DNA from: Chryseobacterium aquifrigidense
Lineage (GTDB): Bacteria; Bacteroidota; Bacteroidia; Flavobacteriales; Weeksellaceae
DNA: 64,000 nt
Reading direction: 5' to 3'
Assembly: GCF_006716485.1 (NCBI RefSeq)
Contig: NZ_VFPD01000001.1
Span: forward strand, 3,144,008 to 3,208,007
The translations under genes were made by a program, and so were the position numbers. Below are positions 1 through 8,889 of the stretch, one piece after another. Below the pieces are notes generated by a model that had not been told where the DNA came from, did no database searches, and worked only from the letters and a program-made list of their open reading frames with translations. The first letter of the stretch is position 1. Each line of letters begins with the position of its first letter.

Positions 1-190
1 TGAAAACGGCTCGCCCAATAATCCTACCATGAGACCTTTCATCAAGGAAGGAACCATCACAGGAAGAGATGCAGAGAAAATTGCCGCTTACATTTATCAC
101 ATCAACCAGGAAACCGCTCCTATCACACCGGCACAAGGTGGTGCCGCTCCTCAGGGAGAAGAAGTGAAATGGGAAAACGGAAACAACTAA
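1..190 (+). CDS. C-terminus of a possible c-type cytochrome (partial)
   Basis: An open frame enters from the left edge (first full codon at 2) and stops at TAA 188-190, giving about 62 residues. The pattern NPTMRPFI followed by EGTITGRDAEKIAAYIYHIN resembles the end of class I cytochrome c domains: an axial Met shortly before a final amphipathic helix with an AxYI-type ending. The tail is Gly/Pro/Ala-rich and ends NGNN. The haem-binding CxxCH motif would lie outside the window, so the family call is only tentative. The next gene starts about 290 bases away, so the two are probably not cotranscribed. Confidence 0.4.
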   Translation, partial: ENGSPNNPTMRPFIKEGTITGRDAEKIAAYIYHINQETAPITPAQGGAAPQGEEVKWENGNN

Positions 191-221
191 AATTATTATT
201 ATCTATCATATAAACCATGCC

Positions 222-404
222 ACGCCCCCATCACAACTACTAACATTTGAATTTTCATTTTTGCTAACTAACCTTTTCAACATTAAAAAATGATAAAAGG
301 GGGCGTTTTTTAAAATAACAATCCCTGCCTTGGCCCGTCTTATTCAACTATTCACTTGACAACTACAAACTAGAAATTCCATAAAAAGACAGCCAAGGCA
401 GGAT
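222..404. repeat. Two long-loop inverted repeats between cytochrome-like gene and tamB
   Basis: ACGCCCCC at 222-229 is complementary to GGGGGCGT at 299-306, and CCTGCCTTGGC at 324-334 is perfectly complementary to GCCAAGGCAGG at 392-402. The second arm of each is followed by T-rich sequence (GTTTTTT and ATTTTTG), as in a terminator, but the loops are about 70 and 57 bases. They may be terminators with structured loops or decayed repeat elements. The 271-base gap holds nothing else recognisable apart from the tamB promoter. Confidence 0.45.
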
Positions 405-456
405 TTTTGCATTCGCAAAAGGGTACCACAACAAAGACCAAATAAAATAGTATTAT

Positions 457-464
457 TATCTTTG
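457..464 (+). promoter_or_regulatory. -7 box (TATCTTTG) of the tamB operon
   Basis: TATCTTTG matches the Bacteroidota TAnnTTTG core exactly. It overlaps the first possible in-frame TTG (462-464). That TTG therefore cannot be the start on a transcript from this promoter, which favours the TTG at 483. No TTG was found at the usual -33 spacing. Confidence 0.5.
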
Positions 465-482
465 TTAGAAACCTCATCGCAT

Positions 483-3400
483 TTGAAACTGAAAATCAAC
501 ACCACAAAACTTTTAAGGCGTATTGCAATAACCTTTATTTCAATATTGGTTCTTCTTACCCTGTTGATCCTAAGCTTAAGGCTTCCTGCCGTTCAAAACT
601 TTATCAAAGACAAGCTGATTGTTTATCTGGAAAAAAAGATCAAAACTCCCGTAAGCCTTGAAAGAGTCTATATAGGATTTCCCAACAGCCTTGTTATGGA
701 GAATCTCTATCTCAAAGGACAGGATGTAGATACGCTTCTTGCCGTGAAAAAGCTGGATGTAGGGTTACATATGCTGAAGCTTCTTAATTCTACCGCAGAT
801 ATTACGTCTGTTGAAATGCAGGGAGCACGTGCCAATGTGGTACGGAAACCGGACGGTAGATTCAATTTTGACTATATTATAGATGCTTTTGCTTCCAGTG
901 ATAAAGAAGAAAGTCCTTCCAAACCATTCATTATTTCTCTTGATAAAATTAATTTAAAAGATGTTGGGGTCACCTTCAATGACCAACAGTCGAAGAATGA
1001 TATTCAGCTTTATTTTAAGTCTTTCGATACAAGGGTTAAAACTTTTGACCTTAGCAAAAACAAGTATGCGGTCAATGATATCAATCTTGACGGATTAAAA
1101 TTAAAGTTAAAGCAGGGACTTGTAGAAGAAGTTGCTAAAAAAGTAGAGAAAAAAGTAGATTCTCTTAATGAAAAGAAGCCCATGAATATTGGGTTAAGAG
1201 GAATCAAGCTTACTCATTTTGATATTGACTACGGTGACGAAAATACCAAAACATTCGCAAAAGTTATATTCAAAGAGCTGAGCACAAAGGTTAACAAACT
1301 GGATCTGGAAAATAATGCTTTCAACGTAGCCAATGTATTTCTTTCCGGAGCGGATATTGATGCCAATCTTTATCTTCCTGCTCAGAATGCCAATCCGAAA
1401 AAGGACAAAGAACCTGAAGTTTCTAAAGTTTCCGATCAGGATAAAGCGATGAAACTTCTTTTAGGAAAGCTTGTTTTGAATGATGTAAAGGTAAATTATA
1501 ACAATACTGCTATCGCCCCAACTAAACAGGGAATGGATTTCAACCACCTTAATTTTTCCAAAATGAATGTGGAAGTAAGAAGCTTCAAAATGGAAAACAA
1601 CACCTTTGCAGGAACAGTGAATTCTGCAGAAATCAAAGAAGGCAGAGGACTGGATATCCAAAAATTCAATACCGATTTCGTGTATGCAGAAAAGGAAGCA
1701 TACCTGAAAGATCTTTATCTTCAAACTCCAAAAACCCTATTGCGTGATGAGGTTATTTTAAACTATAACTCAATCGATCAACTTAGTTCAAACTTAGGCG
1801 CTGTAAAGATTTCAGCCAACATCAAAGATTCAAAAATAGGATTCTCTGACATTTTGAATCTTGTTCCGACGTTGAAAAATACTGTCCCGTTTAATAAATA
1901 TCCTAACGCTATTCTCAATGTAAACGCTAATGTAAAAGGGAGCGTGAATGATCTTTTAATTCAGGATCTTAAAGTTTCAGGCCTGGATCAGCTGAGGGTA
2001 ATGGCATCCGGAAAGATCAAAAATGCAATGAATCCTGATCAGTTATATTATGATCTGAGAATCGGGGAGCTTTCATCCAATGCCAAGACAATATTCAATC
2101 TTGTCCCTAAAAATACAATTCCTTCCAATGTTTCCCTTCCTTCCCATTTCAGTATCAAAGGAAATGCAAAAGGAACAACCAAAGTGGTGAATACAGATCT
2201 AAACCTGTACTCTACTTTGGGGAATGCGGCTGTTATCGCACAGGTAGACATGCGCAGAAAGAATCATGAACTGTATAATATAAAGGCTAATCTGCAGGGA
2301 ATTCAGGTTGGAAAAATTATTCAGAATAAAGATATCGGTGCTATCACCGCACAGATTGCTGCCAAGGGAGAAAGTTTTGATTTTAAAAATGCCAATGCGG
2401 ACTTAAAAGGACATGTTGCTTCTGCTGTCTACAAAGGATACCGTTATCAAAACATGAATCTTACCGGAAAGATCAACAAAGGAGCATATCATGTTATTCT
2501 GGACTCAAAAGATCCGAATGCCAGTTTACAGCTGACCGCTTCCGGGGTGTATGATGAAAAAAATCCTACGGTAAAAGTGAATGGAGAAGTCATCAAACTG
2601 GATGTCAACAAGCTTGGCTTCTATGAAAAACCAATGATTATTGCCGGAAAAATTGATGGAGATTTCACCAGTCTGGATCCTAATAATCTGAACGGATATT
2701 TAAACCTTAAAGATTTTGCATTTTCAGATACCAAAGAAGTATATCCTGTACAGGAAGTCAATCTGAAAGCTTCTTCCACTCAGGATTCTACCCAGATTGT
2801 TTTCAATTCTCAGGTGGCAGATGTGGAGCTGAAAGGCAAATATAAACTCACCCAGATTTTTGGTGCGTTAACGAAAACTGTGAATCAGTATTATCAGTTC
2901 CAGAAGCCGGATAAAAGCCAGAAAATTGATCCGGGACAGCATTTTACCCTTACTGCAAAAATCAAAAATGATGATCTGATCAGGAAATTTGTTCCGAATC
3001 TGAAAGATTTTGAAACAATTAATCTGACAGGAAATTATGATGCAGATTCTCAGAAAATAGAGATTGACGGACAAATTCCAAGGTTATTATATGGTGAAAA
3101 TACCATTGAAAAAGGAGCTTTAAAAGTAACGAATGAAAATCAGGCATTACAGTACAGTCTGAATGTTGCCGCACTGAAAAGCTCAAGTTTTTCTTTAAAC
3201 AAAATCAATATCGACGGAGATATTGCAGACAACACGATACGATATAATGTTACCACAAAAGACGAAAAAGATGCCACCCAATTCCTGATTGCCGGAAATG
3301 CAAAATCGTTGAATGATATTACAGAAATATCTCTGAACCCGAATGGCTTAAAACTCAACTATACGGATTGGAATGTGGCTGAAAACAACAAAATCCAGAT

Positions 3401-5510
3401 CAGCAATAAAGGAATTCTGGCTGATAATTTCATTCTCTCCAATGGAAACAGTGAAATTGCCGTTCAGTCCGAAAGCAGCAGCCCAAGCAGTCCTCTGAAT
3501 ATTTCGTTGAAAGATTTCAAGATTGAAACCATTACAGAACTTATTAAAAAAGATACGGTTCTGGCAAGAGGAACTATTAACGGAACCGCACAGCTTCGTG
3601 ATGTGACTAAAAATATGACCTTTACTTCGGACCTGAATATTTCTGATTTGATCGTCTATGGAAGCCCTGTCGGAAATCTTGCAGTAAAAGTGAACAATGC
3701 TTCACCAAAGGTTTTAAATGCTGACATTGCACTTTCCGGAAATAATAATGATGTAAAAATCCTGGGAGATTATAATACCTCTTCCAGTACTTTCGACCTG
3801 AATATGGCGATCAATCAGCTTCAGATGAAGAGTATTCAAGGGTTTTCTATGAATGCAATTACCAATACGGAAGGTTATCTTTCAGGAAATTTAAAGATCA
3901 CCGGAACTACTGATAAGCCTAATATTTTAGGAAAAGTAAAATTCAATGATGCAGGATTGGAAATTGCCAAAACCGGAAGTGATTTCAGACACCTGAGTGA
4001 TGAAATAGATTTTACAAGCCAGGGAATCGAATTTGATAAATTTAAAATTAAAGATAAAGACGGAAATGCTCTTGTTGTAGATGGCCAGGTTCTGACACAG
4101 ACATACAGAGATTTCGCCTTTAACCTGAATGTGAATGCTAAAGACTTTAAAGTAGTCAATTCAGAAAAATCCAATGATGCAATCATGTATGGTGTTCTTG
4201 CTATTGATGCCGGACTTCATATCCGCGGAAACCTTGATCTTCCAAAAGTAGATGGAAGACTGAGCGTGGCAGACAATACGGATTTCACTTTTGTTCTTCC
4301 TCAATCCAGTCCTACTTTACAGGAAAGAGATGGTATTGTAGAATTTGTAGATCAGGATCAGGTGGTTTTAAATAAAACGATCAAAGCAGATTCTCTTAAT
4401 GCACAAAGCCGTATCAAAGGAATGGATGTAAGCGTTAATATTGAAGTCAGCAAAGAAGCAAAACTGTCGCTTATCATTGATAAAGCCAATGGTGATTTTG
4501 TACAGCTTCAGGGTGAAGCAGAATTAACCGGAGGAATAGACCCGTCAGGAAAGACCACATTGGTTGGTGTATATGAAGTGGAAAAAGGTAGTTATGATCT
4601 TTCGGTGAGTTTCCTGAAACGTAAATTTGACATCCAGAAAGGCAGCACCATCACCTGGACCGGTGAACCTACAACGGCTCAAATGGACATTACTGCAGTT
4701 TATAAAACAGAAGCACCGCCTATTGACCTTGTAGAACAGCAGATCAGTGGAGAAAGTGCTTCAACATTGAATCAGTTTAAGCAGAGAGTTCCTTTCAATG
4801 CTTTATTAAAAATGAAAGGGGAATTATTAAAACCTCAGCTTACTTTTGATATTACTACAGATGAAAAAAACAACTCTGTATCTACCAATGTAAAAGATGT
4901 TGTAGATCAGAAGCTTGCCCAAATCAGAACTCAGGAGTCTGAGCTGAATAAGCAAGTGTTTGCATTATTACTTCTGAACCGTTTCATCGGAGAAAATCCT
5001 TTTGAAAGCGGAGCCGGAATGTCTGCAGAGACCATGGCGAGACAGAGCGTGAGTAAAATTCTTTCTCAGCAGCTGAACAATCTTGCGGCAGGTTTGATTA
5101 AAGGGGTAGATCTTAATTTTGGGTTGGATTCTACAGAAGATTATTCCACTGGAGAGAAAAATACAAGAACCGATCTGAATGTTGACATCAGTAAAAAATT
5201 ATTGAATGACCGTCTCAAAGTAACGGTAGGAAGTAATTTCGGACTGGAAGGTCAGGCGCGCCAGAATGAAAACATGACCAATATTGCGGGTAATGTTTCC
5301 GTAGATTACAGCCTTTCCAAAGATGGAAGGTATATGCTGCGTGCTTACCGTAAAGATGAATATCAGGTAGCTCTTCAGGGGCAGATCATAGAAACCGGAG
5401 TTGGATTTATCATTACATTGGATTATGACAAATTCCGGGAGATTTTCCAGAAATCTAAAGACAAGAAGCCGAAAAAGAATCAAAATAATCAAGTGGTAGA
5501 ATTTAAATAA
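483..5510 (+). CDS. tamB: TamB-type translocation and assembly module protein
   Basis: Very large (about 1675 aa) inner-membrane-anchored periplasmic protein of the TamB/AsmA-like lipid-bridge family. In this family, TamB works with an Omp85 partner in outer-membrane assembly and phospholipid transport. A single N-terminal transmembrane helix is followed by the AsmA-like stretch LPAVQNFIKDKLIVYLEKKI. After it come more than a thousand residues of repetitive beta-rich sequence and the conserved C-terminal TamB domain (roughly the last 400 residues, including the GVYEVEKGSYDLS and ALLLLNRFIGENPFE regions). There is no ATG before the membrane helix. I chose TTG 483 because the earlier TTG at 462 lies inside the probable -7 box; the start is the main uncertainty. 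The stop overlaps the ATG of tamL by one base (TAATG), so the two are translationally coupled. Confidence 0.88.
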   Translation: MKLKINTTKLLRRIAITFISILVLLTLLILSLRLPAVQNFIKDKLIVYLEKKIKTPVSLERVYIGFPNSLVMENLYLKGQDVDTLLAVKKLDVGLHMLKLLNSTADITSVEMQGARANVVRKPDGRFNFDYIIDAFASSDKEESPSKPFIISLDKINLKDVGVTFNDQQSKNDIQLYFKSFDTRVKTFDLSKNKYAVNDINLDGLKLKLKQGLVEEVAKKVEKKVDSLNEKKPMNIGLRGIKLTHFDIDYGDENTKTFAKVIFKELSTKVNKLDLENNAFNVANVFLSGADIDANLYLPAQNANPKKDKEPEVSKVSDQDKAMKLLLGKLVLNDVKVNYNNTAIAPTKQGMDFNHLNFSKMNVEVRSFKMENNTFAGTVNSAEIKEGRGLDIQKFNTDFVYAEKEAYLKDLYLQTPKTLLRDEVILNYNSIDQLSSNLGAVKISANIKDSKIGFSDILNLVPTLKNTVPFNKYPNAILNVNANVKGSVNDLLIQDLKVSGLDQLRVMASGKIKNAMNPDQLYYDLRIGELSSNAKTIFNLVPKNTIPSNVSLPSHFSIKGNAKGTTKVVNTDLNLYSTLGNAAVIAQVDMRRKNHELYNIKANLQGIQVGKIIQNKDIGAITAQIAAKGESFDFKNANADLKGHVASAVYKGYRYQNMNLTGKINKGAYHVILDSKDPNASLQLTASGVYDEKNPTVKVNGEVIKLDVNKLGFYEKPMIIAGKIDGDFTSLDPNNLNGYLNLKDFAFSDTKEVYPVQEVNLKASSTQDSTQIVFNSQVADVELKGKYKLTQIFGALTKTVNQYYQFQKPDKSQKIDPGQHFTLTAKIKNDDLIRKFVPNLKDFETINLTGNYDADSQKIEIDGQIPRLLYGENTIEKGALKVTNENQALQYSLNVAALKSSSFSLNKINIDGDIADNTIRYNVTTKDEKDATQFLIAGNAKSLNDITEISLNPNGLKLNYTDWNVAENNKIQISNKGILADNFILSNGNSEIAVQSESSSPSSPLNISLKDFKIETITELIKKDTVLARGTINGTAQLRDVTKNMTFTSDLNISDLIVYGSPVGNLAVKVNNASPKVLNADIALSGNNNDVKILGDYNTSSSTFDLNMAINQLQMKSIQGFSMNAITNTEGYLSGNLKITGTTDKPNILGKVKFNDAGLEIAKTGSDFRHLSDEIDFTSQGIEFDKFKIKDKDGNALVVDGQVLTQTYRDFAFNLNVNAKDFKVVNSEKSNDAIMYGVLAIDAGLHIRGNLDLPKVDGRLSVADNTDFTFVLPQSSPTLQERDGIVEFVDQDQVVLNKTIKADSLNAQSRIKGMDVSVNIEVSKEAKLSLIIDKANGDFVQLQGEAELTGGIDPSGKTTLVGVYEVEKGSYDLSVSFLKRKFDIQKGSTITWTGEPTTAQMDITAVYKTEAPPIDLVEQQISGESASTLNQFKQRVPFNALLKMKGELLKPQLTFDITTDEKNNSVSTNVKDVVDQKLAQIRTQESELNKQVFALLLLNRFIGENPFESGAGMSAETMARQSVSKILSQQLNNLAAGLIKGVDLNFGLDSTEDYSTGEKNTRTDLNVDISKKLLNDRLKVTVGSNFGLEGQARQNENMTNIAGNVSVDYSLSKDGRYMLRAYRKDEYQVALQGQIIETGVGFIITLDYDKFREIFQKSKDKKPKKNQNNQVVEFK

Positions 5511-7837
5511 TGAGTAATAAGTTCCATATATATTGTAAGTATCTGTTGGTTTCCGGAATGGCATCCACTGTGGTCTCGTGCAGCAATACAAGGTTTTTGA
5601 AAGAAGGCCAGATGCTTTACACCGGGGCCAAAGTAAAGATTGAAAATGATACAATTTCTAAAAAGGAAAAGAAAGATCTTCAGGCTGCATTAGAAGCCAA
5701 TCTTACCCCAAAGCCCAATTCTACGTTTTTAGGACTGCGCCCAAAGCTGTATTTTTATAATATTGCCAAAGAACCGAAAAAAGATAAAGGTTTTAATTAC
5801 TGGCTTAAATATAAAGTGGGTGAAAAACCTGTGTTGTTAGGTGATGTAGACCGTGAATTCAATAAAGATATTATTGTCAATTATTCTGAAAACAAAGGCT
5901 ACTTCAATGCAAAAGCTTCTTATGATACGGTTTCAAAGAATAAAAAAGCTCAGGTTATTTATACGGTAAAGCCAGGTTCCAGATATCTGATTGATGGTGT
6001 AAAATTCCAGAAAGATTCTACACTGGTCAATCAGGAAATTCAAAGCCTTACTGATAAAACCCTTCTTAAAAACGGAAGACCGTTTGACCTGGATGTCATC
6101 AAAGCTGAAAGAGACAGAATTGACAACAGGTTAAAAGAAAGAGGTTTTTATTATTTCCATCCTGATAATATTATTGTTCAGGCGGACAGTACGGTGAGCA
6201 AAAATCATAAGGTTGAGCTTAATGTAAAGCTGAAGGACAATACGCCGGATCTAGCAACTCAACAGTTCAGTATTGATAATGTTATTGTATTTCCCAATTA
6301 CAACATTCAGGATGTAAAAGATGGTAAATACAGTATACCGATGGACAAAGATTCTCTTTCTAAATATCGTTTCGACGACATTTACGTTATTGATCCGCAA
6401 CATAAGTTTAAACCGAAAATTTTTGACAGAGCCTTATATTTCAAAAAAGGAGATCTTTATAACCGTTCCAACCACAATCTGACCCTGAACCGATTGATCA
6501 GTCTGGGTGTATTCAAATTTGTAAAGAATGAGTTTATCGTATCTGATTCTTTAAGCCATAAATTTGATGCGTATTATTTATTGACTCCAAGACAGGTCCA
6601 GTCGCTTCGTCTGGAAGCATTGGGAAGAACAAACTCTGCCAACTATGCAGGTAGTGAGTTGAACCTGAACTGGACCCACCGAAATTTTTTCCGTGGTGCA
6701 GAACAATTCAAAGCAGCCATCTTCGGAGCTTTTGATTTCCAGATGGGAGGCGCTCAGAATGCCAATAATATTTTCCGTGCAGGAACGAATGTACAGCTTT
6801 CCATCCCGAGAATTGTGGCACCGTTCCGTTTTCATTCTTCCAGTGAGTTTGTTCCCAGAACAAATATTACATTGGGATATGAATTCCAGAACAGAACACA
6901 ATATTATACCCTTAATAATTTTACCGGATCATTCGGATATGTATGGAAAGAAAATGCAAGAAAAGAACATGATCTGAAAGTGATTGATATTACATTGGTA
7001 TCCCCGGCAAATGTTACGGAAGAATACCAAATTAAAGCTGATGCAAACCCAGCGATGGCAAGAGTTGTAGCAAAGCAGCTTATTTTCGGTCCGACCTATT
7101 CTTATACCTATACCAATACTATGCTTCCTAAGACCAATACCGTTTATTATAAGGGAACGCTTGATCTTGCAGGAAATATCACGGGATTGGTTACCGGAGC
7201 AGATGTAAAAAAAGATAAGGAAAAGAAAATATTTGGAATTCCTTTCAGCCAGTATGTAAAAATTGAAAACGATTTCAGGTTCTATCATAAGTTCACGGAA
7301 AAGTCTTCATTGGCTACGAGATTTATCGGAGGAATTGCTTATCCATACGGAAACTCAGAATTTATTCCTTTCTCCAAACAGTTTTTCTCAGGAGGTAGTA
7401 ACAGTATCAGGGCATTCCGTGCAAGAACATTAGGACCGGGAAGTTTTGACCCGAGAACGATAGATCCAGGGACTTATTTTGACCAGTCCGGAGATATCAA
7501 ACTGGAATTAAATGCGGAATACCGTGCCAATCTTTATAAATTTTTAAATGCTGCCGTTTTTGTAGATGCCGGAAATATCTGGCTGCTTCACGACGACAAA
7601 GACAGACCGGGAGCAAAGTTTTCAAAAGACTTTTTAAATGAAATTGCGGTGGGAGCCGGAGTAGGTCTGAGACTGGATTTTTCTATCCTGATTCTAAGAC
7701 TGGACCTTGCCATGCCATTGAGAGTTCCTTACTATCAGAAAGGAGACAGATGGGCCTTCGATAAAATTAATTTCGGAGACTCTAACTGGAGAAAAGATAA
7801 TCTTGTTTTAAATATTGCCATCGGATATCCATTTTAA
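5510..7837 (+). CDS. tamL: TamL: lipoprotein BamA/TamA-like Omp85 outer-membrane protein
   Basis: 775-aa Omp85-superfamily protein. The N-terminus is a lipoprotein signal peptide with lipobox VVSC (Cys at about residue 24). That is the mark of the Bacteroidota TamL variant of TamA, which is lipid-anchored. POTRA-like repeats occupy about residues 30-350 and a C-terminal 16-strand surface-antigen barrel fills the rest. The barrel includes SGGSNSIRAFRARTLGPG, a version of the conserved Omp85 (V/I)RGF lid-lock region, and ends in an aromatic residue (IGYPF). Its ATG overlaps the tamB stop by one base, the expected pairing for a TamB/TamL envelope-spanning complex. Confidence 0.92.
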   Translation: MSNKFHIYCKYLLVSGMASTVVSCSNTRFLKEGQMLYTGAKVKIENDTISKKEKKDLQAALEANLTPKPNSTFLGLRPKLYFYNIAKEPKKDKGFNYWLKYKVGEKPVLLGDVDREFNKDIIVNYSENKGYFNAKASYDTVSKNKKAQVIYTVKPGSRYLIDGVKFQKDSTLVNQEIQSLTDKTLLKNGRPFDLDVIKAERDRIDNRLKERGFYYFHPDNIIVQADSTVSKNHKVELNVKLKDNTPDLATQQFSIDNVIVFPNYNIQDVKDGKYSIPMDKDSLSKYRFDDIYVIDPQHKFKPKIFDRALYFKKGDLYNRSNHNLTLNRLISLGVFKFVKNEFIVSDSLSHKFDAYYLLTPRQVQSLRLEALGRTNSANYAGSELNLNWTHRNFFRGAEQFKAAIFGAFDFQMGGAQNANNIFRAGTNVQLSIPRIVAPFRFHSSSEFVPRTNITLGYEFQNRTQYYTLNNFTGSFGYVWKENARKEHDLKVIDITLVSPANVTEEYQIKADANPAMARVVAKQLIFGPTYSYTYTNTMLPKTNTVYYKGTLDLAGNITGLVTGADVKKDKEKKIFGIPFSQYVKIENDFRFYHKFTEKSSLATRFIGGIAYPYGNSEFIPFSKQFFSGGSNSIRAFRARTLGPGSFDPRTIDPGTYFDQSGDIKLELNAEYRANLYKFLNAAVFVDAGNIWLLHDDKDRPGAKFSKDFLNEIAVGAGVGLRLDFSILILRLDLAMPLRVPYYQKGDRWAFDKINFGDSNWRKDNLVLNIAIGYPF

Positions 7838-7838
7838 T

Positions 7839-8780
7839 ATGATTAAAAATGCTAAATTTTTCTGGGAGGTTCTGAAAGATACATTTACTGAATGGAACAA
7901 TTCTTCTGCATCAAAAGATTCAGCAAGTCTTGCCTATTATGCCATCTTTTCCATTCCCGGATTATTGATCATTATTATCTGGGTACTGGGAAATTTCTTT
8001 GGTGAAGAAGCTATCCGTGGGCAGATCAGCTCACAGATCAGCGGTATTATGGGTCCGGATGTGGCTAAAAGTATTGAAGGAATGCTGGCTGGTGCTCTTA
8101 TTGACAAAAAGAATATTTTTATGAAGGCTGTTGGGGTAGGATCTTTGGTTTTTGGTTCTACTACCCTGTTCTTTCAGCTTCAACATTCATTAAATACACT
8201 TTGGGAAGTTGAGGCCGCCCCTAAAAAGGCATTAGTGAAATTCTTACTGGACAGAGCGAATTCCCTGGGAATGATTCTTATTCTGGGATTTCTTCTGATG
8301 ATCACCATGATTTTATCTTCTCTGATCAGCCTGTTTAATACGATTATCACCCAATATTTTGGTTTTGAAACCTATATGCTGGTAGAAACTGTGAATTTCG
8401 CCGTAGGTTTCGGTCTGGTTATGCTTTTATTTGCTTTAATGTTTAAAGTTCTGCCCGATGTTTTGGTCAGCTGGAAACCAGTATGGAAAGGTGCATTTCT
8501 GACTACTGTTTTATTTACATTGGGAAAATTTTTATTAAGTCTTTATTTTAATCAGGTAAAACCTACCTCAGCCTTTGGTGCTGCCGGAACTGTTATTCTG
8601 ATTATGATGTGGATCAATTATTCTTGTATGCTGATATTCTTTGGTGCCGAATTCACCAAAGTGTATACCTACAAAAAAGGCTACAAACTAATTCTTTCCA
8701 AACATGCACGATGGATTCCTGCTAAACTGTATGCGGATAGTCTGAAGCAGATGAGTGGTGAGAGTAATGATAAGGCGTAG
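7839..8780 (+). CDS. YihY/BrkB family inner-membrane protein
   Basis: 313-aa polytopic membrane protein of the YihY/virulence factor BrkB family, historically misnamed ribonuclease BN; its transport substrate is unknown. Six or so hydrophobic helices are visible. Family landmarks include SLAYYAIFSIPGLL near the start, the amphipathic segment FQLQHSLNTLWEV, and FGAAGTVILIMMWINYSCMLIFFGAEFT near the end. ATG 7839 lies one base after the tamL stop and gives the typical MIKNAKFFW start; an upstream TTG at 7815 inside tamL is unlikely. Probable third gene of the tamB-tamL operon. The C-terminal tail is hydrophilic. Confidence 0.88.
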   Translation: MIKNAKFFWEVLKDTFTEWNNSSASKDSASLAYYAIFSIPGLLIIIIWVLGNFFGEEAIRGQISSQISGIMGPDVAKSIEGMLAGALIDKKNIFMKAVGVGSLVFGSTTLFFQLQHSLNTLWEVEAAPKKALVKFLLDRANSLGMILILGFLLMITMILSSLISLFNTIITQYFGFETYMLVETVNFAVGFGLVMLLFALMFKVLPDVLVSWKPVWKGAFLTTVLFTLGKFLLSLYFNQVKPTSAFGAAGTVILIMMWINYSCMLIFFGAEFTKVYTYKKGYKLILSKHARWIPAKLYADSLKQMSGESNDKA

Positions 8781-8853
8781 ATTCGGGTTGCGGGTTTCGA
8801 GATTTTGAGATTCGGGTTATTTCCCGCAAGACCAGATTATTAATTTATATACA

Positions 8854-8887
8854 AAAAAGCCTCCTGAATTTTTCAGGAGGCTTTCTG
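8854..8887. terminator. Bidirectional terminator between yihY and argS
   Basis: Stem GCCTCCTGAA (8859-8868) with TTCAGGAGGC (8872-8881), a 3-nt loop, an A-run on the left and a T-run on the right. It serves the two convergent genes. The preceding bases 8780-8830 contain an imperfect direct repeat of GATTCGGGTT. Confidence 0.85.
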
Positions 8888-8889
8888 TT

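Noticed and set aside
462-482. TTG 462 as the start of TamB
   Set aside because: It lies inside the TATCTTTG promoter core, so it would be upstream of the transcript start. TTG 483 is preferred, although this is not certain if another promoter exists.
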